Shown one piece after another: positions 10,637-23,009 of a stretch of DNA of 64,000 nt; position 1 is the stretch's first letter; each line of letters opens with the position of its first letter. The DNA is taken from contig NC_088911.1 in NCBI RefSeq assembly GCF_963576675.1, forward strand, positions 92,409,256 to 92,473,255. The letters run 5' to 3'. The notes below the pieces were generated by a model. The model saw nothing but the letters and a program-made list of their open reading frames with translations. It searched no databases and was not told the DNA's origin. The position numbers were made by a program, and so were the translations under genes. Source of the stretch: Euphorbia lathyris. Taxonomy: Eukaryota; Streptophyta; Magnoliopsida; Malpighiales; Euphorbiaceae.

Positions 10637-12117
10637 TGGTTGACATTTTGGGGTTATTGGGGGTTATTTCCTATATACACTTATGATAATAGTTTTGGAG
10701 TTAAAAATTAATTTCTTATTATTTGTGAATATTATTATCATTTTTATCTATTAATCAAAGTCTTTATTGTTTACCTTTTAAATATATATATATATATATA
10801 TATAGTTATCATTTCTATCAAAATATATATGTATATTTTTCTTCTTCTCCTTTTAAATTTCCTATATGTATATATATGATTTGAAAAGTGTTTTGGTTGG
10901 GTGAATTTGGATTTAATTCCTTGCTTGTTGTCATTTTATTCACATAGAGGATAATTGAGTGGAAGAAGGGGAAAATAAACCACAAAAAGAGAGCTTAATT
11001 TGTTTGTTTAAATTAAAGCTTTTCTAGATATTCCTAAAGTGTAAATAACGTTTTCTTGTCCTTTTTAAACCGTTTCCAAAATATCACGTGTTGAAACCTT
11101 AATTCGTTCCAACGACGGATTAAGCGAACCTTGTAATTAAAATCGTTTTGTTGTAAATAATAGAGCTTTGAATCGTTTTCCTATTCAAATTGTTTTGTAC
11201 AAAAATAAATGGACTTGTATGCTTAATCACGTTTTCTTGTTAAAGCTTTTTATCTCACGCTTTCAAACACTCGGATCGTTCCAACGGCGATTCGAGTCAA
11301 TATCATGTTAATTAACGGGGTTTTGAAACGTACCTAAATCGTTCCAACGACGATCAAGGTACGAACCATGTAAATAAACTCATTTTTGGGGAATGGGATT
11401 AGCTTGGAGTTAGTGTATAGTCTAAAGCATAAAATCACACTGTGAATAAATCGATTCTTTCTTCTCCCCCTCTCTCTCTTATATACTTTAAATTTATGCA
11501 AAATGGGTGATTCTTTACTAAAATGGCTTTCAAATAACATGCTCAAAACGGTTTTCAAAGCGAGAAAGAAAAGGTTTCAAATGAATTTTAAACTTAAAGA
11601 AATATGTGATTAGTCCGTTATCGCCTAACGCGCTGAGTAGGAGGCCGGTGGTTCATAACCGGGCGATGTCGGGGTGCCTAGTAGCCTTTCTCCGGAAAGA
11701 AGCTAGCCTTCTCGGCTCGTACCTAAGTTTTCCGAACCCTCACCGGTCTCCCGCAAGGGATCGGTGTTCATTTTCCCATTCGTGGGTGGCGACTCTTCCA
11801 TACTCCGAGCTCCGGTCCTGCCGAGCAGCTTGATTCCACGATTGGTTGCTTTCGGCGCCAATCACCGCTTACGTCGCCATGAGGTGTCCACCCCCCGGTC
11901 CGCCCGGGCGAGGCCGTTCGGCACCTTGTCTAACAATTGTATTGGATAATATTTTGAGACTTCAATGTAGTAGAAATATGAATTTATTTTATAATAAGAA
12001 GAATTTTAAAAAGTGATATTATGATATTTGGATAATTTGGAGACTTAAAGGTGTTGATTGTGATCTTTCTATTTCACGCCTGATGCCGATTGAGGTCGTT
12101 TTGGGTCGGGTGTGACA
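10637..12117 (+). mobile_element. LTR-like segment of a large gypsy element
   Basis: The segment ends gggtcgggtgtgaca at 12117, a 3' edge common in plant gypsy LTRs. It contains three short repeats (cgttccaacgacgga, cgttccaacggcgattcg, cgttccaacgacgatc) at 11100-11360. It also holds a GC-rich island at 11604-11935 with the motif gggtggcgactctt, which I associate with gypsy LTR or leader regions. There is no coding capacity. The 5' edge is a guess and no target duplication was found, so solo-LTR status is unproven. Confidence 0.45.
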
Positions 12118-12220
12118 GGATTTAAGAGGTTTTGATTTTTGGAGTTCAAATTATGAAAAGGGCAAAAATGTCAAAAGGGGGCGGTGATAAGTAGTTTAGG
12201 GGCGATAAATAGCAGTTGAC

Positions 12221-12734
12221 AAAATCAAGTGCATATGAGCAAAAAGGAACTTCCCATTGCTAATGAGCAAAAAGTCTAGAAGGATCTGAAGGTTTAAATG
12301 ACCTCCCAAGACATCTTCTGTAGTAAGCTCCCTTCTTTAGGGTTAAGGTCCACGATCATTTTAAGTCTCAATACCCGAAACTTCTTTATCATATAGGCTC
12401 TCTGACCCTTCATTCGAAGGAGAAAGTCTCTTGCATAGAGGTGGAGTTAGACTTTCTTGAACAAGGATCTAGTTTATAGCATTTTTCTTTTTATTATTCG
12501 TATATATTTTACCTTACATCAATAAAAATAATTTTAATGTTTTTATTTGTGAGAGTCTTCCTTGCTTAATTTACATCAATATATATATATGATCAAAACA
12601 AATTCTTTTATTTTTACGTAATAGTACACAATTTTGTTATCTCATTTCATATATCATTGTGATCCACATATTTAGTATGTGGATTTTTAATTAAAATTTT
12701 ATCAACTAAACGATTCATAAGTATGCAGCTAGGG
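12221..12734 (+). repeat. Dispersed repeat, uninterrupted copy
   Basis: It begins aaaatcaagtgcatatgagc and is about 90% identical by eye to 22295-22651, then to the short TA-rich stretch after 29275, then to 31403-31550. It shows what those three pieces looked like before insertions split them. No protein was recognised. It ends near 12734, where similarity fades. Confidence 0.8.
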
Positions 12735-13004
12735 TGGTTTTTATTGAAATCTATCTGGAAACTCCATAATATATACAATATGATTTTAGGGTGCTTTCTT
12801 TTTTACTATCTAGAAACTTCATATTCTGAATAATATGGATCTTTCATATGCATGCAATTTAAGTGGCTTGTACTCATATTGATCATTCTTCTTTAGGATA
12901 TGTTGTTGTTCTGTCAATATTCAGAGGTACATTTACCTCGTCTCATTCTCTAAGTTAACTTAAATCTATTTTTTTTTATCATGTATCAAATAAAAGGAAC
13001 CCTT

Positions 13005-13760
13005 AGGCTATCTTTTGGTGTTCATACCTTCCACAATTGATGCAAGCAACATGTAACCCTTCATAATCAACCCACCATTCCTCTCCTTCAAGATCAAATC
13101 TAGCCGCAAAGGGCTTAAGCAAGACATTTCCACACAAACTCTAGCAAACTTACATCTCTAAGAAAGCATCGTACTTTTATCCATTGTCATAAGCTTCCTC
13201 ACCGATCCCCCAATAGCTAACAGTACATCCTTATCATCGTAAAACAATGGCAGTTCCAGGAACCTAATCCAAACCATAATTGATTTAATAAGAGCATTTG
13301 AGGGACAAAATGAGATAGTCCAAGTGCAGACAGTGAGATAATGCCCTAGGATAATCCAAGGACCATCCATTTTACATGGTCTCCATCCAATTCATTATCA
13401 AACTTAACTAGCTCAAAACCATGTCCATCATATCAAAGTAAATAATCGGTTTCGAAAGTTCTATAGCTTGTTTTTGGATCGCAACATAAAAAGATCTTAT
13501 TAACTTGATGATCAAGTCATTCTTAGAAGGGGTAATAAGCTCATTTTTCAAGCTTGGGTTCAAAGGATCATTGTCAACAAATACAATCTTGACCTTTCCT
13601 CCTGTCCGCATATCCGGACACGTTATATTAGCTTTAAGGGAATCTTTTTTTAGCTGCAATCAAGGCGAATAAAGATTTTTTCCACTCGGGACTAGTTTTT
13701 GAAAATCAATGGATAGATTTGAAGGGGTCATCTTACCCATTTTACACATTTCTTAGCTAA
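13005..13760 (-). pseudogene. LINE ORF1 remnant (DUF4283 and zinc knuckle)
   Basis: Minus-strand reading gives DUF4283-type sequence in pieces: MDGPWIILGHYLTVCTW, then IMVWIRFLELPLF and VLLAIGGSVRKLM, then a stretch toward 13040 with EGLHVACINCGRY, a CCHC-type knuckle. These belong to the RNA-binding ORF1 of plant L1-type LINEs. Several stops and frameshifts break it, and no ORF2 is adjacent. A related but better preserved ORF1 is at 31543-32856. Confidence 0.75.
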
Positions 13761-14583
13761 TTTTTTTTAAAGGAATAGATTAAGGGTGCAATGGGTAGGG
13801 ATTTCTTCAAAATCGTGGGATCCGAACCAATATATCTTCCATGTCCAGTTTTCAGTCATGTCATGGGTTGTATATCGCAGCTTCAAGAGTTAAAAGTAGG
13901 ACGGGATTAAAAATCCTTATTAGTGGTTAGGAATACAAACTATGTAATTGTACTGAGGATGTAGTTTTGAAAGAAGTATTTAATAAAATAATAGAATAAA
14001 GTTATCATTAAATATAACAATATTACTTGAGTTCATTTTTTTTATTAATATATGAATATAACTATAATTGAAAATATTTACATTTCCCAAATTGGAAAAA
14101 ACAACAAAAAAAAAAAAAATGTAAATTTCAAATAATTCTAATTTTCATTAGACTTTTTTTTATCATTTTTAAATTTTAAATATGTATTACAAATTAATAA
14201 TAAATTTTTTGTGAACCACGATTTTTAGATTGGTAAATGTTATCCATTAAAATTTAAAATTAATTTTTTATTATAATTTTTAAATTCATTTCATTTTTTA
14301 ATCACACTGCAACACTATAATCCATCCCAATCCCGTGCATTGTACTAGTGTTCATTCTAGTATTTGATTAAAGGGGAAGGAAGAGGGAATGGTTGATTCC
14401 CATAGTGGGGTGAATGTGCATTCCTATATCAAAATTTGTAAATCCAAACATTAACAAACGTGATTAATTATTTTGATTCTCATTCCCTACTCTAAATATG
14501 CCTAACCAAACACCCCTTTGTATATTTACCTGAACAATATAATAATAATAAAAAAAATAAAGAAATACGGTTATTTTTCGGTG
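13761..14583. other. No gene recognised
   Basis: Very AT-rich DNA. A stretch at 13956-14000 resembles the 3' part of the Helitron (29090-29120), and cccgtgcattgtactagtg at about 14333 looks like a degenerate Helitron end, but neither is firm. Confidence 0.4.
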
Positions 14584-14599
14584 TTGTTAAACCCAGTCC

Positions 14600-14765
14600 C
14601 AATTTCCCACCTCTAGCCCCGTGAAAGGACGAAAGTACCATTTCAAGCTTTGAGGTGGGAAATTGGGGGAAAAACCTCTCTCAGCACGCGGGCATGAGGT
14701 AATCACGCCTCACCACAATCACGCCTCACCACATGGTGAAGCGTGATTACCTCACGCCCGCATGA
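14600..14765. repeat. Inverted repeats at the left end of the PMD element
   Basis: cccaatttcccacctc (about 14602) and its reverse complement gaggtgggaaattggg (about 14660) form a 16-bp-arm palindrome. Just inside, aatcacgcctcaccac occurs twice, facing gtggtgaagcgtgatt, another hairpin. Similar GC-rich units recur at 17795-18025. Confidence 0.6.
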
Positions 14766-16702
14766 ATAAATCACAAAAAAAAATAGTTCATAATTGTGGT
14801 AACTCGAATTATCCGTTTACAAACAAAATTATGGCATTTTAACTCGTATTACCCTTTAACAAATAAAATTTAAAAACATAAACATTAAAATAAACATAAA
14901 CATTTATAAACTTAAAAGAGTAAATATAATATCAAAAGTGTTAAAATGTATGAAGTTCTACAACAATAATTCAGCTCGCCCGACGCCACGCATCCATAAA
15001 CTCATCCTTCTCCCTCTTAATGCGTGGAGCATCCTCGTCAGATCGGTGGGTAGCCAATAGCTGGGTGACACGCCACAACTAGCTAACCCACTGAAAAAAA
15101 AAAATAATAAATAAAATATTAAAAATTAAACACATATAAACTAATACTAAATAATAATATTAAATAATAATAAACTTACAAATTCGATGTTGGTGCGAGC
15201 ATGCTGTACCGGTCCAGCCTGTGGTGCATGAAGGAGATGAGGATGCGAATATCGCATATACCAGTCCATATAAACAGGATCACAGGCAGTGGGATCGTAT
15301 CCAACTGGTCGGCATCTCCTCCGATCAATGCCCTGAGCCGATGGAAATCTCCGTCAGGTATCCTCAACTGTGACTAAGGAATGCGTGAGCTTATACGCTA
15401 TAGATCTCCATGGTCGTACTGCTTTATCAGGTCTAATATGCTCAGCTGGGATAGGCTGAGTATATCCGACCTGTCGCAGCGCTCGATCGGGCATATACGG
15501 CTCGACGATGTCTCTACACCGTATCCAACCGGCGTAGGACACTCGAAGCCGATCATCATCGGGGACAGGACCATAAGGCAACCACGTCACCTGAAAAAAA
15601 ATAATACTCAATAAAAAATAATAATATACTATAAATAATACTTAAATTAATTCTAAAATTTTATAAAATACATCTGCCGCCGTCATACGATCCAGCTGCC
15701 CGCATATGGTATCTAGTCGAGTGGTCGTCTTGCCTGGTACCCCAACCTCCCATCTCAGTGCACGGGTATGGTCAGCTGGGATCAAGTGAGCTCCTCTATG
15801 CGGCCGGAACACCGGAAAATACTCGTATATCCATGCCTGCAGTAGGGTCAAACATCCGTATATACCTGAACAGTCTCCTCTGCTCAACATGGCAAGTGTA
15901 GCAGACCCCCGTGATAGTCCAGCTGCCCCGCTGACACCGCTGTAAACCTCAGCAAGATGGGCCGGCCTAATCCTATCTCCACTCTTGTCAACAAACAAAG
16001 TGGATCCAAGCATAAGCCACATCCACGCTGTGGCCCGAGTATCGTCATCCCTACCCTCGATGACAAGCCCGTGTACAGCCTGAACAAATACACCTCCACC
16101 ACCTCATAAATGTCGGTCCGGCAACAGAAGCTGATCCTGATTCACCCCAAACATCATCATGCACATGGCATGAAGCCCGTCAGTAGTGGGAGACTCGGAC
16201 ACCATCAGACCGTCGATCGGGATCCGAAGAATCTGCCACACATCATGGAGCTGGATAGTCATCTCCCCGAACGACATGTGGAAGGAGTTCGTATCGGGCT
16301 GCCATCGCTCCACGAACACAGTCAACATCGGAGTGTCGAGGTTCTTAAACATGGCATGTGAAAGGTGAGATAAACCAGTCTTCTCGATCATCTCCTTCAG
16401 CTGTAAAATGACACATATACAATTTATACAATTACTGAATTACAAATTACAATAAATGTTGACACACTATATTATTCTTACCTCGGGTGATGCACCAGAA
16501 AACCACTGACACAAATCTCGGCATGCTGATGATCTGTTGTAGCATGTCAGAAACGACCGAATCTCTCCTCCCAACATCCGTGAGGCAATATGTCCTAGAA
16601 AACTAGGAATCACGGAACCATCAATGGGGCCACCATCCACTGGTGCAGTAACTAGTCAGCTCTCGTCCTCACTAGCTTTGGGACGTTTGCTTGTCCCTGA
16701 AA

Positions 16703-17090
16703 GTTATAAAATTATACTAAAATTATACTAAAATACTAAAATATACTAAAATTATATTAAAATACTAAAATTATATTAAAATTATACTAAAATTATACTA
16801 AAATACTAAAATATACTAAAATTATACTAAAATTATACTAAAATACTAAAATATACTAAAATTATACTAAAATTATACTAAAATATACTAAAATTATACA
16901 AAATTATACTAAAATACTAAATTATACTAAAATACTAAAATACTAAAATTATACTAAAATTATACTAAAAATTATACTAAAATTAAACTAAAATACTAAA
17001 ATATACTAAAATACTAAAATACTAAAATTATACTAAAATATACTAAAATACTAAAATATACTAAAATTATACTAAAATTATAAAAAATAC
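16703..17090. repeat. AT-rich ATACTAAAAT simple array in PMD intron
   Basis: Nearly 390 bp of irregular tandem units of the type attatactaaaatactaaa fill the intron between exons 2 and 3. Shorter relatives occur at 17485-17770 in the first intron. No other content. Confidence 0.85.
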
Positions 17091-17794
17091 TTGTACTCGC
17101 AAAACGACCTCCTACGCGCTGGGTCGGCTGTCTCCCCGGGGTCGGCTGCTCATCGCTATCCTCAACCTCGCGATCATGTGCAACTGCAGACTGTCGCACT
17201 GCCCGGGCTGCCACATCCAGGTAGTCCTTAAAAGTATCGCTATCAGACTCTCTGTCATCAAAATCTGTCGCCCCCTCCGATCCATCAATATCGGGCTGCT
17301 CCACAATCGGTCCCCTCCTCAACTGGTCCGTCGTAGCCCCTCTACGCCTACGACCGGATATATCAATACCACGCAATCTCGTATGGCGTGGTGTATCATC
17401 CTCGTCGTACATATCTAGACGACGAGCAGATGACGGGATGGATTTCCCACTCCTAGTAGGCCGCTCCGTCTACAAAAAAAATTACACTAAATTAATAAAA
17501 TTGTAAATAATGTAAATTATACTAAATTTATAAAATTATGCTAAAATACTACTAAATTAATAAAATTGTAAATAATTGTAATTATACTATAATTATAAAA
17601 TTATAATAAATTATACTAAAGTTATAAAATTATGCTAAAATTATATTAAATTTATACTAAAATTATACTAAAATTATAAAATTACCCTAAATTAATAAAA
17701 TTGTAAAAATTATGCTAATACTATACTAAAATTATAAAATTACACTAAATTAATAAAATTTTAAATAATGTAAATTTTTATAAAAAAAAAACCG

Positions 17795-18025
17795 TGTGCG
17801 TAAGGGAATCACGCCCAGACCACTGGTCGGGCGTATGAACATCACGCCCGACCAGTGGTGCGGGCGTATGAGAATCACGCCCGACCTGTGGTTCGGGCGT
17901 ATACGTATCACGCCCGACCAGTGGCGCGGGCATGTGGCTATCACGCCCGCACCACTGGTCGAGCGTGATGCTCATACGCCCGAACCGCAGGTCGGGCGTG
18001 ATTCTCATACGCCCGACTGCGATTC
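17795..18025. repeat. GC-rich palindromic repeat array
   Basis: About seven units of the type atcacgcccgaccagtgg followed by cgggcgtatg occur, in both orientations, in otherwise AT-rich DNA. The central parts (ccactggtcgggcgt and its reverse complement) make a dense set of possible hairpins. The array lies in the first intron of the PMD gene, near the right end of the element, and is mirrored by shorter units at 14695-14765. Confidence 0.8.
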
Positions 18026-18358
18026 CGGCGAAAACAAACAGCAGCCCACATATTTCAGTTTGATGTAAAAATCAACGAAATAAAATGGTAAATCTTACCA
18101 CTTTAGCTTTTCCTTTACGGTTTCTGTCACCATCCATGATTCGGTTCACTAATTTGTCCGGATTTGAGCAAAAATCGTATAGGGTTCTTGAGAGGTTTTG
18201 GGTTTTTTCAAATTTAGTGCAAAAGGTATTTCGGTCTATTCACGTGGCTAGAAGGTTTAGTAACCCACTTATTTTTAAATTATGTGGACTCACTTCAACT
18301 AATAATAATAATAATAATAAAGCAATGAGAAATTGATTTCCATTTATATAAAACAAAA

Positions 18359-18755
18359 GGTGGAAGATATATGGCCTTGAAATAAAATTCTAGCAGCGGT
18401 CCATTTAACTAATAAAAAGAAAAAAAAGTCAAGGAAGAAGTTGCATTAGGTGGAAGATATATGGCCTTGAAATAAATGTTTGATTTGGCGCTACTGAATT
18501 TGAAGTGGTTTTGACATTTCATGATGTGAATGCAAAGAAGTCAGAGTATTTATGGAAAGGTTTGTTAATTTGGTCTATTAGGTGTTTGTGGTTTTGTTTA
18601 AGTGAGACATCAATTCAACAATCCTTTGAACCTTTCCTTAACAAGACCGCTTCTTATTAGATTTTCTCTTAAAATGTTCCCAATCGGCTGCTGCACTTAT
18701 TCTAACTTCTCTCCTGCTATATGTAAACGTCATTTTGGATTCATTTTCTCCCAAA
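18359..18755 (+). promoter_or_regulatory. Upstream region shared by the two receptor kinases
   Basis: From about 18484 to the start codon the sequence aligns with 38275-38734 upstream of the second kinase (for example gctactgaatttgaagtggt, then aaggtttgttaatttggt against aaggttagttagtttggt). It therefore was duplicated with the gene and probably holds promoter and leader. A 29-bp direct repeat (ggtggaagatatatggcctt...) occurs at 18359 and 18450 in copy 1 only. No defined motif is claimed. Confidence 0.5.
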
Positions 18756-21736
18756 ATGGATATTTATTTACAGGTCTTTTTCATTTTCCTCTTCAAGATC
18801 TCTACTGCTCTAGACACGATTGATTCTTCTCAATCTTTAACAGATGGCAACACTCTAATCTCCAAAGATGGAACCTTTGAAGTGGGTTTCTTCAGTCCAG
18901 AAGCTTCCACAAAACGTTACCTTGGAATTTGGTATGCAAGCATCCCAGTCAAAACTGTTGTTTGGGTTGCAAACCGGGACAATCCAATCAATGATTCTTC
19001 CGGTTTGTTGACCATAAACACTGCAGGCATTCCTGTGATTCTCAGTCACAATAGGACTGTTATTGTGTGGTCAGCACCTAACTTATCAAAACAAGCGCAA
19101 GATACTCTCTTGCTGCAGCTTCTAGACACAGGGAATCTTGTCCTAAGAAGCAAAAACGATGTTGTTTCAGGAATATACTTGTGGCAAAGCTTTGACTATC
19201 CATGTGATACGCTGCTACCAGGCATGAAACTTGGCTGGGACTTAAAAACTGGAATCAATAGAAACTTATCATCTTGGAAAAGCTCCAACGATCCGTCTGT
19301 TGGAGACTTTAGATGGGAAGTAGAATTGCAGAGTAATAATCCTCAGTTAGTAATGTGGAAAGGCACAGAGAAGTTCTACATCAGCGGCCCCTGGACTGGC
19401 AGTACATTCAGCGCCATCCAGAGACTAAGGCGTAACCCAATTTTCACCTTCAATTTCGTTTCGAATGAAGAAGAAGTTTATTACATGTACATCCTCAAAA
19501 ATAGTTCTGTGTTTACAAGGATAGTTATGAATCAGACAACCCAGGACCGTAAGAGGTACACATGGAATGATGTTACTAAAAATTGGAAACTTTATGATGC
19601 TGTGCCAAGAGATCGCTGTGATAATTATGGCATGTGTGGTGTTTATGGGAGTTGTAACATTAATGAATTGCCGATTTGTCAATGTTTACAAGGGTTCAGG
19701 CCTAAATCATTGGAGCAATGGAACCAACTTGATTGGTCTCTAGGGTGTGTGCGGAATAAGCCATTGAATTGTAGCAAGGGAGATGCATTTGTCAAATATA
19801 TCAGATTAAAATTGCCTGATCCTACAAATTCTTGGGTCAGTAAAACGATGAATCTGAAAGAATGCGAGGCTAAATGTTTACGAAATTGTTCATGTATGGC
19901 GTATTCCAATGCAGATTTTACAGGAAAAAGCAGTGGATGTACCATTTGGTTTAATGATTTGATAGATTTCAGAGAATTTCCAGATGGAGTACAATACCTC
20001 TATATTCGAATGAGCTCATCAGAAATAGGTATACATCTATAGTATTTCTTATTATTACTCTTTTGTTTTACTGACATTGATTGTTTAGGGAAAGGAAATA
20101 CTACAGTCAAGAGAGTTGGAATAATCTTGGCTCCCATAGTCTTCATCTCTGGGATGCTTATGATCTGGTTTTACATTACAAAGACGAAGAGGGCGTGGAG
20201 AGGTGAATTTCTTAACTTGATTTACTCTCTATGAAGAATTTATGCTTACAAGTAATTAATGTTTAAACCTTACAGAAGCAGCAGAAAATAATACACAAAT
20301 TGATCAGGATTATAATTGCTACTCCCAAGAGATGGAAGCTGTTTTTCAATTAGCTACAATAGTTAATGCCACCAATAACTTTTCAATCAACAATAAGATT
20401 GGTGAAGGTGGTTTTGGACCTGTGTTCAGGGTAAATATATCTTCATTCTTAGTTTCAAGAACACAGAAAAATCATTTCTTTTGACAAATTTAAACTTGTA
20501 GGGAACAGTTATAGATGGACGAGAAATTGCTGTGAAGAAGCAATCAAAGAGTTCTGGACAAGGATTAACTGAATTCAAAAACGAAGTCGCACTAATAGCA
20601 AAACTCCAGCACCGAAATCTTGTCAAGCTTCTTGGTTGTTGCATTCAAGGAGAGGAGAAAATGTTGGTGTATGAATACATGCCCAACGGAAGTCTGGACT
20701 CTTTCATTTTTGGTAAGTAACACTCCAATTTTCAGTTTTCTAGATTTTGACTCCATTGTGAGTATCTTTAGGACATATTGTAACATGATTAGCAGATGAG
20801 AGAAAAAGTCAATTGCTTGATTGGGCTAAACGATACCACATAATATGTGGGATTGCCAGAGGGCTTTTGTATCTGCATCAAGATTCCAGGCTGAGGATTA
20901 TACATAGAGATCTCAAAGCAAGTAACATATTACTTGATAAACGTATGAGCCCTAAAATTTCAGATTTTGGAATGGCCAAATCGATTAGAGGTGAACAGAC
21001 TCAAGGAAGCACAAATAGGGTGGTTGGAACATAGTAAGATTTTATGCCAAACTTTTACAATCTACCTTGTTTTCAACTTAGTTGGACAAATGGTCAATTT
21101 CACTCTTCAATAGTCAATTTCAGATTTTCAAAATTCATTTTGAGTCAAATTTGAAGAGCCAAATTGACCATTTATCAAAGTTAATCCATTTGAGTTATGA
21201 CTGTAATATGCGGTGCAGTGGATATATGGCACCAGAATATGCAACATATGGTAGATTCTCGATCAAATCAGATGTGTTTAGCTTTGGGATTATAGTGCTA
21301 GAGATAGTAAGTGGAAAGAGAAGTCGAGGATTTGATCATCCAAACCATAGCCATAACCTGATTGGACATGTAAGTTTTTAAAGAATAATTGATTAGGCTT
21401 ATGTTGATTATAAGTAGTAATCAAGGGGTTTTTGTATGTTTAATATAGGCATGGGAATTGTGGAAAGAAGAGAGGTCCCTGGAATTAGTAGATTCAATGT
21501 TAATGGAGTCCAGCCAAAGCCATTTATCAGAGGTAATGAGATGCATAAATGTGAGTCTGCTGTGTGTGCAGCAGAACGTTGAGGACAGGCCAAGCATGGG
21601 ATCTGTAATATTGATGTTAGGGAGTGAGATTTCACTGCCTCAACCCAAAGAACCTGGATTTTTTAAGTGCAGTGATGCTTCTCAACCACAATACTCCACC
21701 AATCAAATCTCATTCTCTTTATTTGATCCTCGATAG
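18756..21736 (+). CDS. G-type lectin S-receptor-like Ser/Thr kinase, copy 1
   Basis: Seven exons with GT-AG borders and continuous phase: 18756-20028, 20089-20202, 20276-20430, 20502-20712, 20796-21033, 21219-21369, 21449-21736; 809 residues. I chose the second ATG (MDIYLQVFF) because paralog 2 conserves it; an upstream ATG at 18735 adds seven residues. Domains: signal peptide (1 to about 22), B-lectin (about 30-150, [11 protein letters not shown]), S-locus glycoprotein and EGF-like region ([13 protein letters not shown]), PAN (about 345-420, [15 protein letters not shown]), transmembrane helix (about 433-453), kinase (about 500-770) with [25 protein letters not shown] and YMAPEYA, and a C-terminal DUF3403-like tail. 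All catalytic residues are present and it is an RD kinase. The family sits at the plasma membrane and signals in defence or recognition; the ligand is unknown. No lesion was seen. Confidence 0.93.
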
Positions 21737-22294
21737 TACATCATGTATCTTCAGATTAGGCTCTTATGTGTAAATGTAATTGTTATTGCTGTTCCAACAT
21801 CTTCCCTGTAAATAAAAATGCAACATCATATGCTCTCTTTTCCATTTTCTCTTTATTTGCCTTCAAACTAATTCTCTGTTCAATCCTTTATTATGCTTAC
21901 GCAATCCGATCCATTAAAGTTGATTTCAAACAAGAACCAAAGCATTCTAAATTATATTTTAATTTGTCATATTGAACTAAAAGTTTAAACTGATAGTAAT
22001 GCTCACTGAACTTGAAGCATGCACAACACAGGCCTATGTTACCATGTCCTGCAATTAAATCAACAAATGAGAATTGAACCCCAGACCACTTGATCAAGTT
22101 TCATATTAATATCTGACAATATTAAAGCTTATAATGTGTGTATCCTGATATGATTATTTTTATATTATTTATTGGGACAATATATTAATGAATTCAGCTG
22201 AAATGAAGAAAATCAAGGGATGAAGGTCAATCATATTTGGGCGTTACAATGATGCAGTTTTTGAAGCAAACCTAGGCTTCTATTAAGAACCTGG
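21737..22294. other. 3' flank of receptor kinase 1, no gene recognised
   Basis: AT-rich DNA with no recognisable coding or repeat content; it should include the 3' UTR. Confidence 0.5.
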
Positions 22295-22651
22295 AAAATC
22301 AAGTGCATATGAGCAAAAAGGAACTTCCCATTGCTAATGAGCAAAAAGTCTAGAAGGATCTGAAGGTTTAAATGACCTCCCGAGATATCTTGGGTAGTAA
22401 GCTCCCTTCTTTAGGGTTAAGGTCCACAATCATTTTAAGTCTCAATATTCGAAACTTCTTTATGATATGGGTTCTGTGACCCTTCATTCGAAGGAGAAAG
22501 TCTCTTGCATAGAGGTGGAGTTAGACTTTCTTGATCAAGGATCTAGTTTATAGCATTTTTCTTTTTATTATCCGTATATATTTTACCTTACATCAATAAA
22601 AAAAAAATTCTAATGTTTCTATTTGTGAGAGTATTCCTTGCCTACCTTACA
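22295..22651 (+). repeat. Dispersed repeat, copy 2, first part
   Basis: Closely matches 12221-12575. It breaks off at ttaca (22651), exactly where the Helitron begins. The repeat resumes after the Helitron (29276-29299) and again at 31403-31550. Confidence 0.85.
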
Positions 22652-22774
22652 TCTCTATACAATATACTAAATGTGTAGTTAGTATTGCTGACGTGTCCTA
22701 TCTCAGAATTGTCCAGTGCTGAGGTGTCAAATTATGAATATTAAGCTTTTTTTCTTGCTTTATCAATAAGCAGC

Positions 22775-22940
22775 GAAAGGTTTTATCAATAAGCAGCGAT
22801 TCACGGACAGCAGCGATTCATCTCCTGAAGCAGCGATTCACGGACAGCGTAGACAAGGTGGAGAAATGGAGATCGGCTTGCAGCCGATCTATCTGGGCAA
22901 ATCGGCTTTGATAGAAGCAGCCGATCTATCTGGGGAAATT
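22775..22940. repeat. Short direct repeats near the Helitron 5' end
   Basis: The unit cagcgattcacggacag recurs three to four times in 22775-22850 (with tttatcaataagcagcg twice). Then gccgatctatctggg occurs twice, at about 22883 and 22920. No function is evident. Confidence 0.7.
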
Positions 22941-23009
22941 TCCAGCAATAACAGGTACTCCACGCATATATAAAGCGCTACTCGATTGAAATTAATATAC
23001 TGTTTGTCT

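Larger units (their letters stand above)
14971..18137 (-). pseudogene. Plant mobile domain (PMD, MAIN-like) gene, broken
   Basis: A spliced minus-strand gene can be followed in six exons: 18137-18099 (ATG, MDGDRNRKGKAKV), 17469-17097, 16696-16482, 16400-15672, about 15590-15180, and a last exon ending with TGA at 14971-14973. All have GT-AG borders and matching phases. Exons 3-5 give the PMD core: VDGGPIDGSVIPSFLGHIA, then FVERWQPDTNSFHMSFGEMT and VWQILRIPIDG, later CLTLLQAWIYEYFPVF and WLPYGPVPDDDRL, and DWYMRYSHPHLL. In-frame stops occur in exon 3 (near 16660), exon 4 (16104-16106) and the last exon, with a frameshift in exon 5, so it is a pseudogene. Introns carry ATACTAAAAT-type repeats. 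PMD proteins act in transcriptional silencing in plants (MAIN/MAIL); this one is transposon-borne. Confidence 0.75.
14584..18265 (-). mobile_element. TIR element (MULE-like) carrying a PMD gene
   Basis: The left end at about 14584-14690, reverse-complemented, aligns with 18185-18265 on the plus strand (for example ggtactttcgtcctttcac against ggtatttcggtctattcac, both followed by gctagaagg or gctagagg). This gives degenerate long terminal inverted repeats. Between them lies a single multi-exon gene for a plant-mobile-domain protein and no transposase. PMD genes are known cargo of plant MULE-like elements. No target duplication could be recognised, so the superfamily is inferred. Confidence 0.5.

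Noticed and set aside
11606..11949. Open frames in the GC-rich island of the LTR-like segment
   Set aside because: No recognisable domain; the island is the GC-rich part of a gypsy LTR-like sequence and the frames overlap in different phases.
14325..14350. Helitron 3' end at cccgtgcattgtactagtg
   Set aside because: The hairpin is imperfect and no TC-type 5' end or cargo fits; probably a decayed remnant at best.
18735..18756. Upstream ATG of receptor kinase 1 as the start
   Set aside because: The seven extra residues are not conserved in the paralog, while the second ATG begins a clean signal peptide in both.
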